A stretch of DNA of 64,000 bases from Cytophagales bacterium (lineage in GTDB: Bacteria; Bacteroidota; Bacteroidia; Cytophagales; Cyclobacteriaceae): assembly GCA_022360015.1 (NCBI GenBank), contig JAKSDQ010000248.1:79363-143362 (forward strand), read 5' to 3'. Shown here piece after piece: positions 8,655 through 16,108 of this stretch. The notes beneath the pieces were generated by a model. It did no database searches and was not told the origin of the DNA. It worked only from the letters and a program-made list of their open reading frames with translations. Every line of letters starts with the position of its first letter. Positions within the stretch are counted from its first letter, which is position 1. Made by a program: the position numbers and the translations under genes.

Positions 8655-11099
8655 TTGAAGCCTTTAATTAAAACCCTGAGTAAAACGCTTCCCGGAATAG
8701 CTTTTTTTTTGGTATCGGTTTCGGATGCTATTGCCCAAAAACCTGATTCCTGCAGTTACGAGGTAAGTGGAGTAATCTATGATTTAAGTACTAATCAGCC
8801 ATTATCATTTGCATCCATACAAATAAAGGACACTAACGTGGGTACGGTGGCAGATGAAAACGGCAGGTTCATCATTACAGGTTTATGCGAAAAAGAATTT
8901 GACATCGTCTTTTCGCATGTTGGCTTCAAACGTTTAACACATCATCATGACCCGCATCATGAGCTGAGCCAGGTATTTCTGGCCCCGGAGGATGTCGCGC
9001 TGGAGAGTGTAATTATAGAGGGAGAAGCGCTGGAAGGAGATTTAAATTCAAATACGGTCACAAAACTATCGACACAAGTATTTGAAAATAACCAAACTGA
9101 AAGCCTGGGCGATCTGGCTGCCAGAATAACCGGTGTATCTGTTTTAAAAACCGGGCAAAACATTGTAAAACCCATCATTCATGGATTGCACAGCAATCGC
9201 GTACTAATCGTCAATAATGGTATAAGGCACGAATTTCAAAACTGGGGGCAGGAGCATGCACCGGAAATCGACCCATCCCTGGCAGAGCATATCAGCATCA
9301 TTAAGGGCGCCGCCACCGTACGGTTTGGACCTGATGCACTGGGAGGGGTGTTGCTGATCAATCCTCCCGAAATGGAAATGGTCAGCCCGTTGAGCGGAGC
9401 GCTTAATTTGGTCGGTAAAAGTAACGGACGCTCAGGAGAGGGGAGCTTCAGGTTACAGAAGGGATATGATAAACTCGCCTTCCTCGCCAGCGGTTCTTTC
9501 ATCAGGCAAGGTGATTTAAAGGCGCCTGGCTACCAACTAACCAATACCGGCAAGCTGGAAAAAAGCCTGGCACTCGGCGCTAAATATCACAGCAGCCATT
9601 TTGATTTAACAGGCTTTTACAGCCACTTTGATCAGGAACTGGGTATTTTGAGCGGTTCCTTCACTGGCAACCTAAATGACCTCGCCCGGGCCATCGAATC
9701 GGAAATTCCCCAGAATACCGGCGATTTTTCTTATGATATCGACTCACCAAAACAGAGGGTTATTCACGATCTTTTTAAACTGAGTGGTGAATGGCACAAA
9801 GAAAACCAGTCATTTCTGATCCAATATGGCTTTCAAGTCAATCAACGGCAGGAGTTCGACGTCAGAAGGGGTACCAATAATGACCGGCCGGCCATTGATC
9901 TGGAATTATTCTCCCATAGTCTCGATGTCGAATGGGACCACCCGGCATGGAATCTCTGGCAAGGCGTCATTGGTGTCCAGTGGGTATACCAGGACAATAA
10001 CAATTTACCCGGAACCAACACGATTCCGTTCATTCCCAATTACAACAACACCCGGTTCGGTGTGTTTTTAATCGAATCCGGCACTTTCAACAAAAATACC
10101 GTTGAACTGGGTCTGCGTTATGATTTTCAAGGAATTTCTGTCCGTGGAAGGGCTGCCGACAACGACTTGTTTTCCAATGACCTTTCCTACCAAAATTTAT
10201 CAGCTACCATTGGCTTCAAAAAAGATGTCAAAGAGGGGCATGTATTCAGAACCAACATAGGCACCGCCTGGAGGCCTCCTAACGTGTCTGAGTTGTACAG
10301 TTTTGGCAGGCATCAGTCAACTTTTGAATATGGGCTATGGCGCTACGAAATCAATGAGAACAATGAAGTGACTGCCAACAGGATTCTCACCGAACAGGAT
10401 CGCGAGGTACCGTCTGAAGTGGGGATCAAATGGGTGAGCAGCTATGAAATAAGCCAGCAAAACTGGCAAGCAGATGTGACTGGTTACATCAACCTGATCC
10501 ATAACTTTATCTATACCAAACCTGCGGGAATTACCCAAAATATAAGAGGGGCCTTTCCATTTTTTATCTATGATCAAACCGACGCCCTGCTGATTGGTGT
10601 GGATTTTAGCGGAAGTTACCGGCACAACGAAAAGTTTAATTCTACGTTCAATGCCGGCATTCTGTGGGCCAGAGATGTTGGTAACGACGAAAGCTTTGTT
10701 GGGCTTCCTCCGATTAACCTGGGTTATTTGTTGAACTATTCTCCCGGCAGTTTTGGGCTATTGCTCAACAACCGTCTTGAACTGGACCTGGGCTATACAT
10801 TCGAGCAATTTCAGGCTCCCCGGGTTATCAGTGTCAACCAATTGCTGGAAGCCAAAGAAAGTGATATTGATTTATTTGAAAGCAATGACGAAGTTTTTGA
10901 TTTTTTAGCACCGCCTGATGGGTACTTTTTAATGGATGTCTCCTGGGGGTTCCAGATTAAAAATGTGCCGGACCTGTATGGCTCACTGCAAATAAAAAAT
11001 GTACTGGATCAATCCTTCAGGAACTACACCGATCGCCTGAGATATTTTGCCGATGACCTGGGAAGAAATTTTGTAGTTTCTTTCAAATACAAATTTTAA
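8655..11099 (+). CDS. TonB-dependent outer-membrane receptor, probable metal (zinc-type) receptor
   Basis: The open frame reaches back to 8544, but operator and promoter signals lie inside that extension. The TTG at 8655 gives an 814-residue protein with a clean signal peptide ending near DAIAQ. A carboxypeptidase-regulatory-like domain follows (GVIYDLSTNQPLSFASI), then a plug domain (LGDLAARITGVSV, IHGLHSNRVLIVNNGI, GAATVRFGPDALGGVL) and a beta-barrel ending in an aromatic YKF. A His-rich stretch (HHHDPHHE) lies between the first domain and the plug. This plug type is common among receptors linked to metal uptake. The downstream lipoprotein shares the same operator. Confidence 0.85.
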   Translation: MKPLIKTLSKTLPGIAFFLVSVSDAIAQKPDSCSYEVSGVIYDLSTNQPLSFASIQIKDTNVGTVADENGRFIITGLCEKEFDIVFSHVGFKRLTHHHDPHHELSQVFLAPEDVALESVIIEGEALEGDLNSNTVTKLSTQVFENNQTESLGDLAARITGVSVLKTGQNIVKPIIHGLHSNRVLIVNNGIRHEFQNWGQEHAPEIDPSLAEHISIIKGAATVRFGPDALGGVLLINPPEMEMVSPLSGALNLVGKSNGRSGEGSFRLQKGYDKLAFLASGSFIRQGDLKAPGYQLTNTGKLEKSLALGAKYHSSHFDLTGFYSHFDQELGILSGSFTGNLNDLARAIESEIPQNTGDFSYDIDSPKQRVIHDLFKLSGEWHKENQSFLIQYGFQVNQRQEFDVRRGTNNDRPAIDLELFSHSLDVEWDHPAWNLWQGVIGVQWVYQDNNNLPGTNTIPFIPNYNNTRFGVFLIESGTFNKNTVELGLRYDFQGISVRGRAADNDLFSNDLSYQNLSATIGFKKDVKEGHVFRTNIGTAWRPPNVSELYSFGRHQSTFEYGLWRYEINENNEVTANRILTEQDREVPSEVGIKWVSSYEISQQNWQADVTGYINLIHNFIYTKPAGITQNIRGAFPFFIYDQTDALLIGVDFSGSYRHNEKFNSTFNAGILWARDVGNDESFVGLPPINLGYLLNYSPGSFGLLLNNRLELDLGYTFEQFQAPRVISVNQLLEAKESDIDLFESNDEVFDFLAPPDGYFLMDVSWGFQIKNVPDLYGSLQIKNVLDQSFRNYTDRLRYFADDLGRNFVVSFKYKF

Positions 11100-11116
11100 G
11101 AATTTTTCAGATAATA

Positions 11117-11160
11117 TTTGCAACGCAGTTGCGTATATTATAATATTGTAACAGCGTTGC
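11117..11160 (+). promoter_or_regulatory. Promoter with two flanking GCAAC-N3-GTTGC operators
   Basis: The first operator (11120-11132) is a perfect GCAAC-GCA-GTTGC. The second (11148-11160) is GTAAC-AGC-GTTGC, with one mismatch, centred 28 bp downstream. TTTG at 11117 and TAATATTG at 11141 (20 bp apart) resemble a Bacteroidota -33/-7 promoter. The operators would therefore cover the -33 region and the start point, a typical repression layout. Confidence 0.55.
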
Positions 11161-11184
11161 AAATAAATTAACTTGACTGAACCA

Positions 11185-11781
11185 ATGAAAAAGCTAAATT
11201 ACCTATCCCTTCTGGCCGGATTTCTTCTGTTCGGCTTAACGATCGCCGGGTGCGATGATGACGACGAACCACCTGTGGAAAACCCTGAAGAAGTTATTAC
11301 CGATGTTACCCTCACTTTTACACCTGTGGGTGGCGCAGCGCCTATAACGGCCACCGCCTCTGACCCTGATGGCGAAGGTCCGCAGGATCTCGAGCCTGAC
11401 GGAGCTATCACTTTAGATGCAAACACCGAATACACCATGACGATTGAACTCAGAAATGAAATTGAAGATGAAGATGTTACCGAGGAAATCGAAGATGAGG
11501 ATGATGAACATATGTTTTTCTTCAGTTTTACGGATCCGCTGTTTGACAGTCCGGAAGGTGATGGTAACTATGATAACCGGTCAGACCCCCTCAACTACAA
11601 CGATAAAGACGAAAATGATAACCCTGTAGGATTATCCACTTCCTGGACTACCGCCGGAGCGGGCTCCGGAACTTTCCGGGTGGTTTTAAAGCACCAGCCG
11701 GACAATCTAAAGACGGATACATCCGGATCTGATGTGGGTGCATCCGAGGTCGATGTGGTCTGGGATCTTACGATCCGGTAA
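11185..11781 (+). CDS. Acidic secreted lipoprotein paired with the TonB receptor
   Basis: The frame opens with a TTG at 11173. The ATG at 11185 gives a standard lipoprotein signal, MKKLNYLSLLAGFLLF then a lipobox ending IAGC, and a 198-residue protein. The mature part is very acidic (DDDDE after the Cys, and an EDEDVTEEIEDEDDEH stretch), otherwise soluble, and ends in a beta-like VDVVWDLTIR. No enzyme motif was seen. The same operator as the receptor implies co-regulation. A role as a surface or periplasmic cation-binding partner is plausible but inferred. A strong terminator follows. Confidence 0.75.
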   Translation: MKKLNYLSLLAGFLLFGLTIAGCDDDDEPPVENPEEVITDVTLTFTPVGGAAPITATASDPDGEGPQDLEPDGAITLDANTEYTMTIELRNEIEDEDVTEEIEDEDDEHMFFFSFTDPLFDSPEGDGNYDNRSDPLNYNDKDENDNPVGLSTSWTTAGAGSGTFRVVLKHQPDNLKTDTSGSDVGASEVDVVWDLTIR

Positions 11782-11821
11782 AAACCCTGAAAGTTTTCCT
11801 GGTCCGGTTAAAGAAAAACTG

Positions 11822-11846
11822 AACCGCCCTCGGGCGGTTTTTTATT
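11822..11846 (+). terminator. Rho-independent terminator after the lipoprotein gene
   Basis: The GC-rich arms AACCGCCC and GGGCGGTT form a tight hairpin followed by a T-rich run. It lies 41 bp after the lipoprotein stop. Confidence 0.85.
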
Positions 11847-11877
11847 TTAAAACTTTGTATATCTATCCGGGGGTCGA

Positions 11878-12207
11878 TTAATTGAAGTAGATCCTAACCA
11901 TCTGATCCATTTCAAAAGAATATACCCTCACAAAAGCTACTACGTATGATCTGTTATCCATCCTTTTAGTTGTTTTGTTGTAAAACGATGGCTCCAAGGT
12001 GCAACAAATTTTTTTTATCCGGTATACCACATTTCCCGCTTTCATTTCCAAAGTAAGAAATGCCGAACAATTACAAATCCAGGGACATGAGGAGTGAGGA
12101 TCTGTATGACAATACAAGCTGATACCGGGTGGCAATTTCTTGTCGACTATCAAAAATATTACACCCGTTTTCTTCCTGGAAGCACAGGTATTTTCAGGCT
12201 TGTGCAA
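11878..12207 (-). CDS. Hypothetical protein, doubtful
   Basis: An open frame of 109 codons rich in Cys, His and Lys, with no recognisable motif, signal peptide or membrane segment. It sits alone on the minus strand between the lipoprotein terminator and a structured gene-free stretch. Amino-acid use is unlike the neighbouring genes, so it may be chance. It is kept because the frame is long for an AT-rich intergenic region. Confidence 0.2.
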   Translation of the reverse strand: MHKPENTCASRKKTGVIFLIVDKKLPPGISLYCHTDPHSSCPWICNCSAFLTLEMKAGNVVYRIKKICCTLEPSFYNKTTKRMDNRSYVVAFVRVYSFEMDQMVRIYFN

Positions 12208-12415
12208 CTGTTTACTTAACTAACACCAGGTAAAGTTTTAAATACTTTTGTAAATACTACTTCCATTTTTGCCTGTCAAAACCGGGGTAGTGTTGTGAAA
12301 CTTACACACTTGCCAATATGGAGCACCATGACATTTATACCTGAATTTTAAAGGAAACCACCCTTAAATCAGCGCCCTTCTTACGCCTTGGACCGGTAAG
12401 ACCAAGGGCGTTAAA

Positions 12416-12449
12416 GTCATAGTATGACTTCAAGTCATGCCATGATTAC
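12416..12449. repeat. Dispersed hairpin repeat, copy A
   Basis: An imperfect hairpin of about 34 bases with arms GTCATAGTATGACT and AGTCATGCCATGAT. It is related to the copies at 40929-40962 and 42982-43015. Relative to those it has ATGACT/AGTCAT instead of ATGGCT/AGCCAT, a paired G-C to A-T change that keeps the stem. Confidence 0.6.
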
Positions 12450-12584
12450 CAGACTATGACCGGCTACCTATAGGTAGCTGACCGGAAGCTGCCATTCTGT
12501 GAAAGGGCTGTCTTAAAATCGAATATAGATGAATCTTAGCATACCTGAAGCCACGCGATGACCGACCGGCCCCAGGTTTTTGTT

Positions 12585-12611
12585 ATGGGAATTACTTTCC
12601 CATTTTGAAAC
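12585..12611. promoter_or_regulatory. Palindrome upstream of sigma54-like promoter 1
   Basis: ATGGGAA-TTACT-TTCCCAT is a perfect 7-bp inverted repeat. Its right half continues as TTTCCCATTTTGAAAC, an imperfect version of the TTCCC-N5-GGGAA element seen at 13581, 14333 and 41948. It lies about 73 bp before the -24 element, the distance expected of an upstream activator site. Confidence 0.45.
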
Positions 12612-12674
12612 AAATTATCGACCCCTTAAATCCCAAAAACGTCTCATAAAGGCCAAAAAACTGTATTTTTTCAG

Positions 12675-12690
12675 TTGGCACCTGTTTTGG
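12675..12690 (+). promoter_or_regulatory. Sigma54-like promoter 1
   Basis: TTGGCACCTGTTTTGG matches the sigma54 consensus TGGCAC-N5-TTGC, except that the -12 C is G. GG and GG are separated by 10 bp. A 37-codon reading frame starts 24 bp downstream and an 83-codon gene follows. The same variant appears at 13661. Confidence 0.5.
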
Positions 12691-12713
12691 GATACCGGAA
12701 TCAAAAGAAAAAA

Positions 12714-12827
12714 ATGAAAATGCTCATACCATTCAACACAAGTTTTAAGGCATCTCCGGACACCTGGTATTTATTTTACCTCATCCAAATTTTACCGGAT
12801 CACCTGTGCGGAAATATGAGTCAATGA
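12714..12827 (+). CDS. Small hypothetical protein (37 residues)
   Basis: An ATG frame that begins 24 bp after the sigma54-like element. The product starts MKMLIPFNTSFKASPDTW and ends near CGNMSQ, with a short hydrophobic centre (WYLFYLIQILP) and one Cys. There is no recognised family. The position immediately behind a promoter-like site is the only argument for it; it could instead be leader sequence of the gene at 12858. Confidence 0.3.
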   Translation: MKMLIPFNTSFKASPDTWYLFYLIQILPDHLCGNMSQ

Positions 12828-12857
12828 CAATCACCCGGATATAAATATCGACAGACC

Positions 12858-13109
12858 ATGGATTTTAGAACATTTAATAATTTATCAGATAAGGGCAAAT
12901 GCTTTCACATTAAAAACAATGGCACCTACCTTGCTACCAGGAAAGAATCAGGATGCTGGATAAACCTTTATTCCATTAGTGGTTTCTTCGCAGAGGTCTG
13001 GTTCCAACTGACTGACAATAAAATTGTTTTCGTCAGTACTTTTCAGGGTGTCATAGGCATAGAAAAATACCTTGAAAAAATCGATATCAGTGATCTTATC
13101 AATGCTTAA
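12858..13109 (+). CDS. Small hypothetical protein (83 residues)
   Basis: A soluble-looking small protein starting MDFRTFNNLSDKGKCFHIKN. It has aromatic and beta-prone residues throughout (WINLYSISGFFAEVWFQL) and an acidic helical end (IEKYLEKIDISDLINA). No signal peptide or known motif was seen. It is the first full-sized gene after sigma54-like promoter 1, with an untranslated or mini-gene stretch of about 160 bp between. The frame that follows at 13138 looks like a related-sized but broken gene. Confidence 0.55.
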   Translation: MDFRTFNNLSDKGKCFHIKNNGTYLATRKESGCWINLYSISGFFAEVWFQLTDNKIVFVSTFQGVIGIEKYLEKIDISDLINA

Positions 13110-13137
13110 CCCCGATTTGCAGCGCTTTAAATCCATT

Positions 13138-13365
13138 ATGCAGAATTTGAAAAAACCATAGAACAAATTCTCCGGAAAGCTTCCAACCCAACAGCGAATC
13201 ATCTTTAAACGCAACAGGACTGATGGTCTCAAAAGCGTCAGGTTATCCACCAATGTCGAGGAGGCCCTTGAACAAATCTACAGGGAAGAATACATCTACT
13301 TTTATGGTCAGGCATATGATGGCTGGCTTAACTATCAGGTAGGTGAGACAACCGGTCTTGTTTAA
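13138..13365 (+). pseudogene. Broken small gene with an in-frame TAG
   Basis: From the ATG at 13138 the frame reads MQNLKKP and then TAG at 13159-13161. It continues open for 67 codons with coding-like composition (KSVRLSTNVEEALEQIYREE, then YIYFYGQAYDGWLNYQ) to TAA at 13363. The size, about 75 codons, is close to the 83-residue neighbour. It is either a recent nonsense mutation or a shorter gene with a non-ATG start; no family was recognised. Confidence 0.35.
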
Positions 13366-13578
13366 CATTTTAACACATCTTTTGGATAGCCCCGGGAGGC
13401 TCGATTACATCCTGGTTAATGAAAACAGGGTTCCTGAGACAGTCGGCCATCCGGTTCAGGTCAAAAGCTGCTTCTCAGGTAATACGCTTAGATATCATCA
13501 GTGGTCATTTGCCGGCAGCGGGGGTTTTCAAGAAATAGGATGGATCAATGACCGTATTTGATAACCAATTTGATACTT

Positions 13579-13595
13579 TTTTCCCAATTTGAGAA
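13579..13595. promoter_or_regulatory. TTCCC-N5-GAGAA element upstream of promoter 2
   Basis: TTCCC-AATTT-GAGAA differs by one base from the perfect TTCCC-N5-GGGAA at 14333 and 41948. Its centre is 74 bp before the -24 GG, almost the same distance as in unit 1. Confidence 0.45.
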
Positions 13596-13660
13596 GGAAA
13601 ATGCCCTGTTTAATTCCTAAAATGCTTTGTTTAACCAGTTTTTCAAAGTTCCACTAAAAC

Positions 13661-13675
13661 TGGCATGGGCTTTGG
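13661..13675 (+). promoter_or_regulatory. Sigma54-like promoter 2
   Basis: TGGCATGGGCTTTGG has GG at -24 and GG at -12 with exactly 10 bp between, like promoter 1. The gene at 13724 starts 48 bp downstream. Confidence 0.5.
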
Positions 13676-13723
13676 TTCAGTACAAGTACAAAACAGAAGT
13701 CATTAACATTAACACTCTATAAA

Positions 13724-14122
13724 ATGAAAACTAAAGTTGAATTAGAAAAGGAACTCGAAAATATCAATTTCAGATATAAGTCACTTATAGATATTCCCAA
13801 CAGAAGGGAAATGACCCCTGCCGAAGAAGAAGAATTGGAGCTGTTGGAAATCAGAAGAAATGACCTGAAAGAAATTCTGAAGCAGAAAATAGCCAAACGA
13901 AGATTCAAATTTGCTTCCATCGGCAAAACTATCACATTGCTGGCAGCCATCATGTTTATGCTGCTAACCGTTTATTCTACTGCCTCAGCTTATCAGTTCT
14001 TGCAGTCCGATACTTCTGTTGAGAAGCAGGTAATGATGGGAATAACCACTATTCTTACCTTCTGTTTAACCATAGGTGCCACCTATGCTTACTCAAGGCA
14101 GTATAAATTAGAATGGAAATAA
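13724..14122 (+). CDS. Small coiled-coil membrane protein (132 residues)
   Basis: Residues 1-65 or so are highly charged and helical (KVELEKELENINF, EEEELELLEIRRNDLKEILK) and likely form a coiled coil. Two membrane segments follow: about 69-91 (ITLLAAIMFMLLTVYSTASA) and 106-122 (ITTILTFCLTIGATYAYS). The tail YSRQYKLEWK is basic. There is no signal peptide and no recognised family. A sigma54-like promoter lies 48 bp upstream and a hairpin terminator follows, so it is probably a single-gene transcript. A membrane or stress function is a guess. Confidence 0.7.
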   Translation: MKTKVELEKELENINFRYKSLIDIPNRREMTPAEEEELELLEIRRNDLKEILKQKIAKRRFKFASIGKTITLLAAIMFMLLTVYSTASAYQFLQSDTSVEKQVMMGITTILTFCLTIGATYAYSRQYKLEWK

Positions 14123-14168
14123 GCCCATAAAAACAATATAATCACAGCTCGTATCTTAAATCAAAAGT

Positions 14169-14194
14169 AAAAGCACCTTAGCAGGTGCTTTTTC
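14169..14194 (+). terminator. Rho-independent terminator after the coiled-coil membrane protein
   Basis: AAGCACCT and AGGTGCTT pair around the loop TAGC and are followed by TTT-rich sequence. It lies 47 bp after the stop codon. Confidence 0.85.
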
Positions 14195-14330
14195 TATTTC
14201 AGGGGTTCCTGAAAATCTTTCAATCAGCCCTTTAAGTAATTTTTGACAGCCAACTTAAATTTTCACCCCCTGAACTTTCATTTTTTCCCTAAAAAAGTGC
14301 AGAACCCATTGCGTTGAATCTATTCCTGTA

Positions 14331-14403
14331 TTTTCCCAAAAAGGGAATTATTTCTCAAATTAAAACATTGTCTTATTATGAACCTTCATTCCCGGAATGG
14401 GAG
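14331..14403. promoter_or_regulatory. Two palindromic elements upstream of promoter 3
   Basis: TTCCC-AAAAA-GGGAA (14333-14347) is a perfect 5-bp inverted repeat. A second copy, TTCCC-GGAAT-GGGAG (14389-14403), has one mismatch. Both fit the TTCCC-N5-GGGAA pattern and lie about 118 and 62 bp before the -24 GG. Confidence 0.5.
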
Positions 14404-14456
14404 TCAATGGCATCTCAAATCGCCCAAAACAGCGATTTTTTGTAGAAAACCACTTC

Positions 14457-14471
14457 TGGCACTGGCTTTGA
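14457..14471 (+). promoter_or_regulatory. Sigma54-like promoter 3
   Basis: TGGCACTGGCTTTGA is a full match to the -24 half and has G at -13 in the -12 half (GA instead of GC). A 33-codon membrane-protein frame starts 29 bp downstream. Confidence 0.5.
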
Positions 14472-14500
14472 ATAGCATATAACAAACAGATAATTGAAAC

Positions 14501-14602
14501 ATGTCAGAAACAATAGAGATGATTTTGTTGATTTTTAGTGCCACGATGTTAGGCATGTTTTGCAAGGATATCTTAGCCTATCTTAAAAAAAAGCTTTCAT
14601 GA
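14501..14602 (+). CDS. 33-residue single-pass membrane protein
   Basis: The ATG frame begins MSETIEMILLIFSATMLGMF, continues with a hydrophobic span to about residue 26, and ends in a basic tail (YLKKKLS) before TGA. The acidic N-terminus and lysine-rich C-terminus fit a single-span protein with a cytoplasmic C-terminus. The gene is too short for usual gene finders. It follows sigma54-like promoter 3 at the expected distance, which is the main support. No family was recognised. Confidence 0.5.
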   Translation: MSETIEMILLIFSATMLGMFCKDILAYLKKKLS

Positions 14603-14751
14603 CTAACATACAATATGTAACACGCATTTTCGAATCAGTTACCAGGGAAATTTGTTGTTTTTTTGCTCTCTGAAAATTTTTTGTTCGGTAGTGAGGTGCA
14701 AAGACTTTACACAGGATTTAACGTCACTGGAAATACCGGATTTGTTAACTG

Positions 14752-15387
14752 ATGAGAATTACAAGCTGCATTTTCTTACTGAATCTTTTTGTGTATGGCC
14801 AAGCTACTGCCCAGTCCTGGATTGACCATATTCCGGCGATTTTACAGGAAGATAAAGCAAATATGATCGTCAGCAGCTATTTTGCCGACAAAAAACTTTT
14901 CAATCAGGTTAACCATATGCGCCGGCAGAAATTTCAACTCGAGCCTCTTCCTTTTGATACTACCGGCCAATATACCAAGTCTAAAAAGGAGCTAAACCGG
15001 TCTTTACAATTTATCTCCCAGAACATAAACATGATCCCTATCAGGCATAACAGCCAGGCCCTGAGAAAGGTGCTGAATTTCGAAGACAGCGGCCAGATGC
15101 TGGTGTCTGTCAATGAGATTAACGACGCCTTGGTGGAAAGGATTTTCGAAAGAAACATCAACAACACCCTGGATAATTGGCTGGGTGATCAAAGTAAAAA
15201 TTCCATTTTACGCTTAAAAGGGTTGAGCGCCGTGGCTGCTATGAAACTATTCATCACCTTTGAAAAAGAAGATAATGCCGTCAGGGTAATCTGGAAATAT
15301 GCAAGTAGCTATACACTCAACAAATTACCGGAAAACATGGTAAGGACAGGCAGCCAAAGCCGGATAAGCCCTTTAAGGAAACCCTGA
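14752..15387 (+). CDS. Secreted hypothetical protein
   Basis: A 211-residue protein with a signal peptide (MRITSCIFLLNLFVYGQATA, cleavage near AQS). The mature part is soluble and mixed alpha/beta, with no recognised domain, and the C-terminus is basic (GSQSRISPLRKP). It lies alone between the 33-residue gene and pnuC. It is probably periplasmic; the function is unknown. Confidence 0.6.
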   Translation: MRITSCIFLLNLFVYGQATAQSWIDHIPAILQEDKANMIVSSYFADKKLFNQVNHMRRQKFQLEPLPFDTTGQYTKSKKELNRSLQFISQNINMIPIRHNSQALRKVLNFEDSGQMLVSVNEINDALVERIFERNINNTLDNWLGDQSKNSILRLKGLSAVAAMKLFITFEKEDNAVRVIWKYASSYTLNKLPENMVRTGSQSRISPLRKP

Positions 15388-15429
15388 TCAGGATAACCCA
15401 TTTTTATTAGCCGGTTTTTATTATTTGGA

Positions 15430-15437
15430 TATCTTTG
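15430..15437 (+). promoter_or_regulatory. -7 box (TATCTTTG) upstream of pnuC
   Basis: Exact TAnnTTTG match ending 29 bp before the pnuC ATG. No good -33 TTTG at the usual distance was found, so support is moderate. Confidence 0.4.
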
Positions 15438-15466
15438 CAGCATACCACACAACCTAATAGCTGCCA

Positions 15467-16108
15467 ATGTCAGATTTCATCGAACAGATTGCAGATACCG
15501 CCTCCTCATTGGATGTTTGGGGGATATTAGGACTGATTTTCGGCCTTTTGGCTGTTTGGTTTTTGATCAAAGAAAATATTTGGACCTGGCCAAGTGGTAT
15601 TGCCTACGTGTTGGTTTCATTGGTGGTCTTTTGGAAGGCCAGGCTTTTCGGGGACCTATTGTTACATATCTTATATTTGATATTAAACGGCTACGGATGG
15701 TACTATTGGCGCTATGGAAAAAATGAGGATGACGATGAGGAACTTGCTGTGTCAACCAGTTCTCCCAAAGAAATGCTCCTCATATTGATACCCACGCTGG
15801 TTGGGGTTTATGTTTTTGGCTATCTATTGGAACATTTACCGGATTACATCTCCGGTTTGCCGCCGGCAGCCCTGCCCTATTGGGATTCCGTCACTTCAAT
15901 ACTAAGCGTCACAGGAATATGGTTAACCGCCAAAAAGAAAATAGAGAGCTGGTATTACTGGTTGGTAGTAGATATCCTCGCAACGGGTATTTATTTTTAC
16001 AAGGCATTGTATTTTTATGCCGTTTTGTACATGGTTTACATAGTATTGGCTGTGTTAGGATATTTATCATGGAAAAAGTCACTGGAAACACAACAGCAGG
16101 CAGCGTGA
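15467..16108 (+). CDS. pnuC: PnuC-family nicotinamide riboside transporter
   Basis: A 213-residue inner-membrane protein with about seven hydrophobic spans. It carries the family hallmarks WTWPSGIAYVLVS near residue 40, LILNGYGWYYWRYG near 70-85, and a late ESWYYWLVVDILATGIY segment. PnuC proteins let nicotinamide riboside enter by facilitated diffusion, with trapping by phosphorylation. The next gene encodes an NadR-type kinase and overlaps its stop codon, supporting riboside rather than thiamine as substrate. Some PnuT thiamine transporters are similar, and TPP riboswitches lie downstream, but not in front of this gene. Confidence 0.85.
   Translation: MSDFIEQIADTASSLDVWGILGLIFGLLAVWFLIKENIWTWPSGIAYVLVSLVVFWKARLFGDLLLHILYLILNGYGWYYWRYGKNEDDDEELAVSTSSPKEMLLILIPTLVGVYVFGYLLEHLPDYISGLPPAALPYWDSVTSILSVTGIWLTAKKKIESWYYWLVVDILATGIYFYKALYFYAVLYMVYIVLAVLGYLSWKKSLETQQQAA

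Larger units (their letters stand above)
12208..12713. other. Gene-free, structured intergenic region
   Basis: No convincing gene is seen. The stretch contains a long imperfect hairpin at 12372-12410 (CGCCCTT and AAGGGCG as outer arms), a dispersed palindromic repeat at 12416-12449, and a perfect 16-base palindrome GCTACCTATAGGTAGC at 12463-12478. A perfect inverted repeat at 12585-12603 is followed by a sigma54-like promoter at 12675-12690. An unannotated structured RNA is possible. Confidence 0.5.
13366..13723. other. Gene-free stretch with promoter 2
   Basis: A GTG frame at 13343-13561 (72 codons) crosses the start of this stretch but shows no family signal. The useful content is the palindrome at 13579-13595 and the sigma54-like element at 13661-13675 that precede the membrane-protein gene at 13724. 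Confidence 0.4.

Noticed and set aside
13343..13561. GTG frame of 72 codons after the broken small gene
   Set aside because: No family signal; the GTG overlaps the previous frame. Possibly more decayed DNA, not a gene that can be supported.
15467..16108. Thiamine transporter PnuT instead of PnuC
   Set aside because: The overlapping NadR-type kinase gene fits nicotinamide riboside salvage, and the TPP riboswitches start after this gene pair, not before it.
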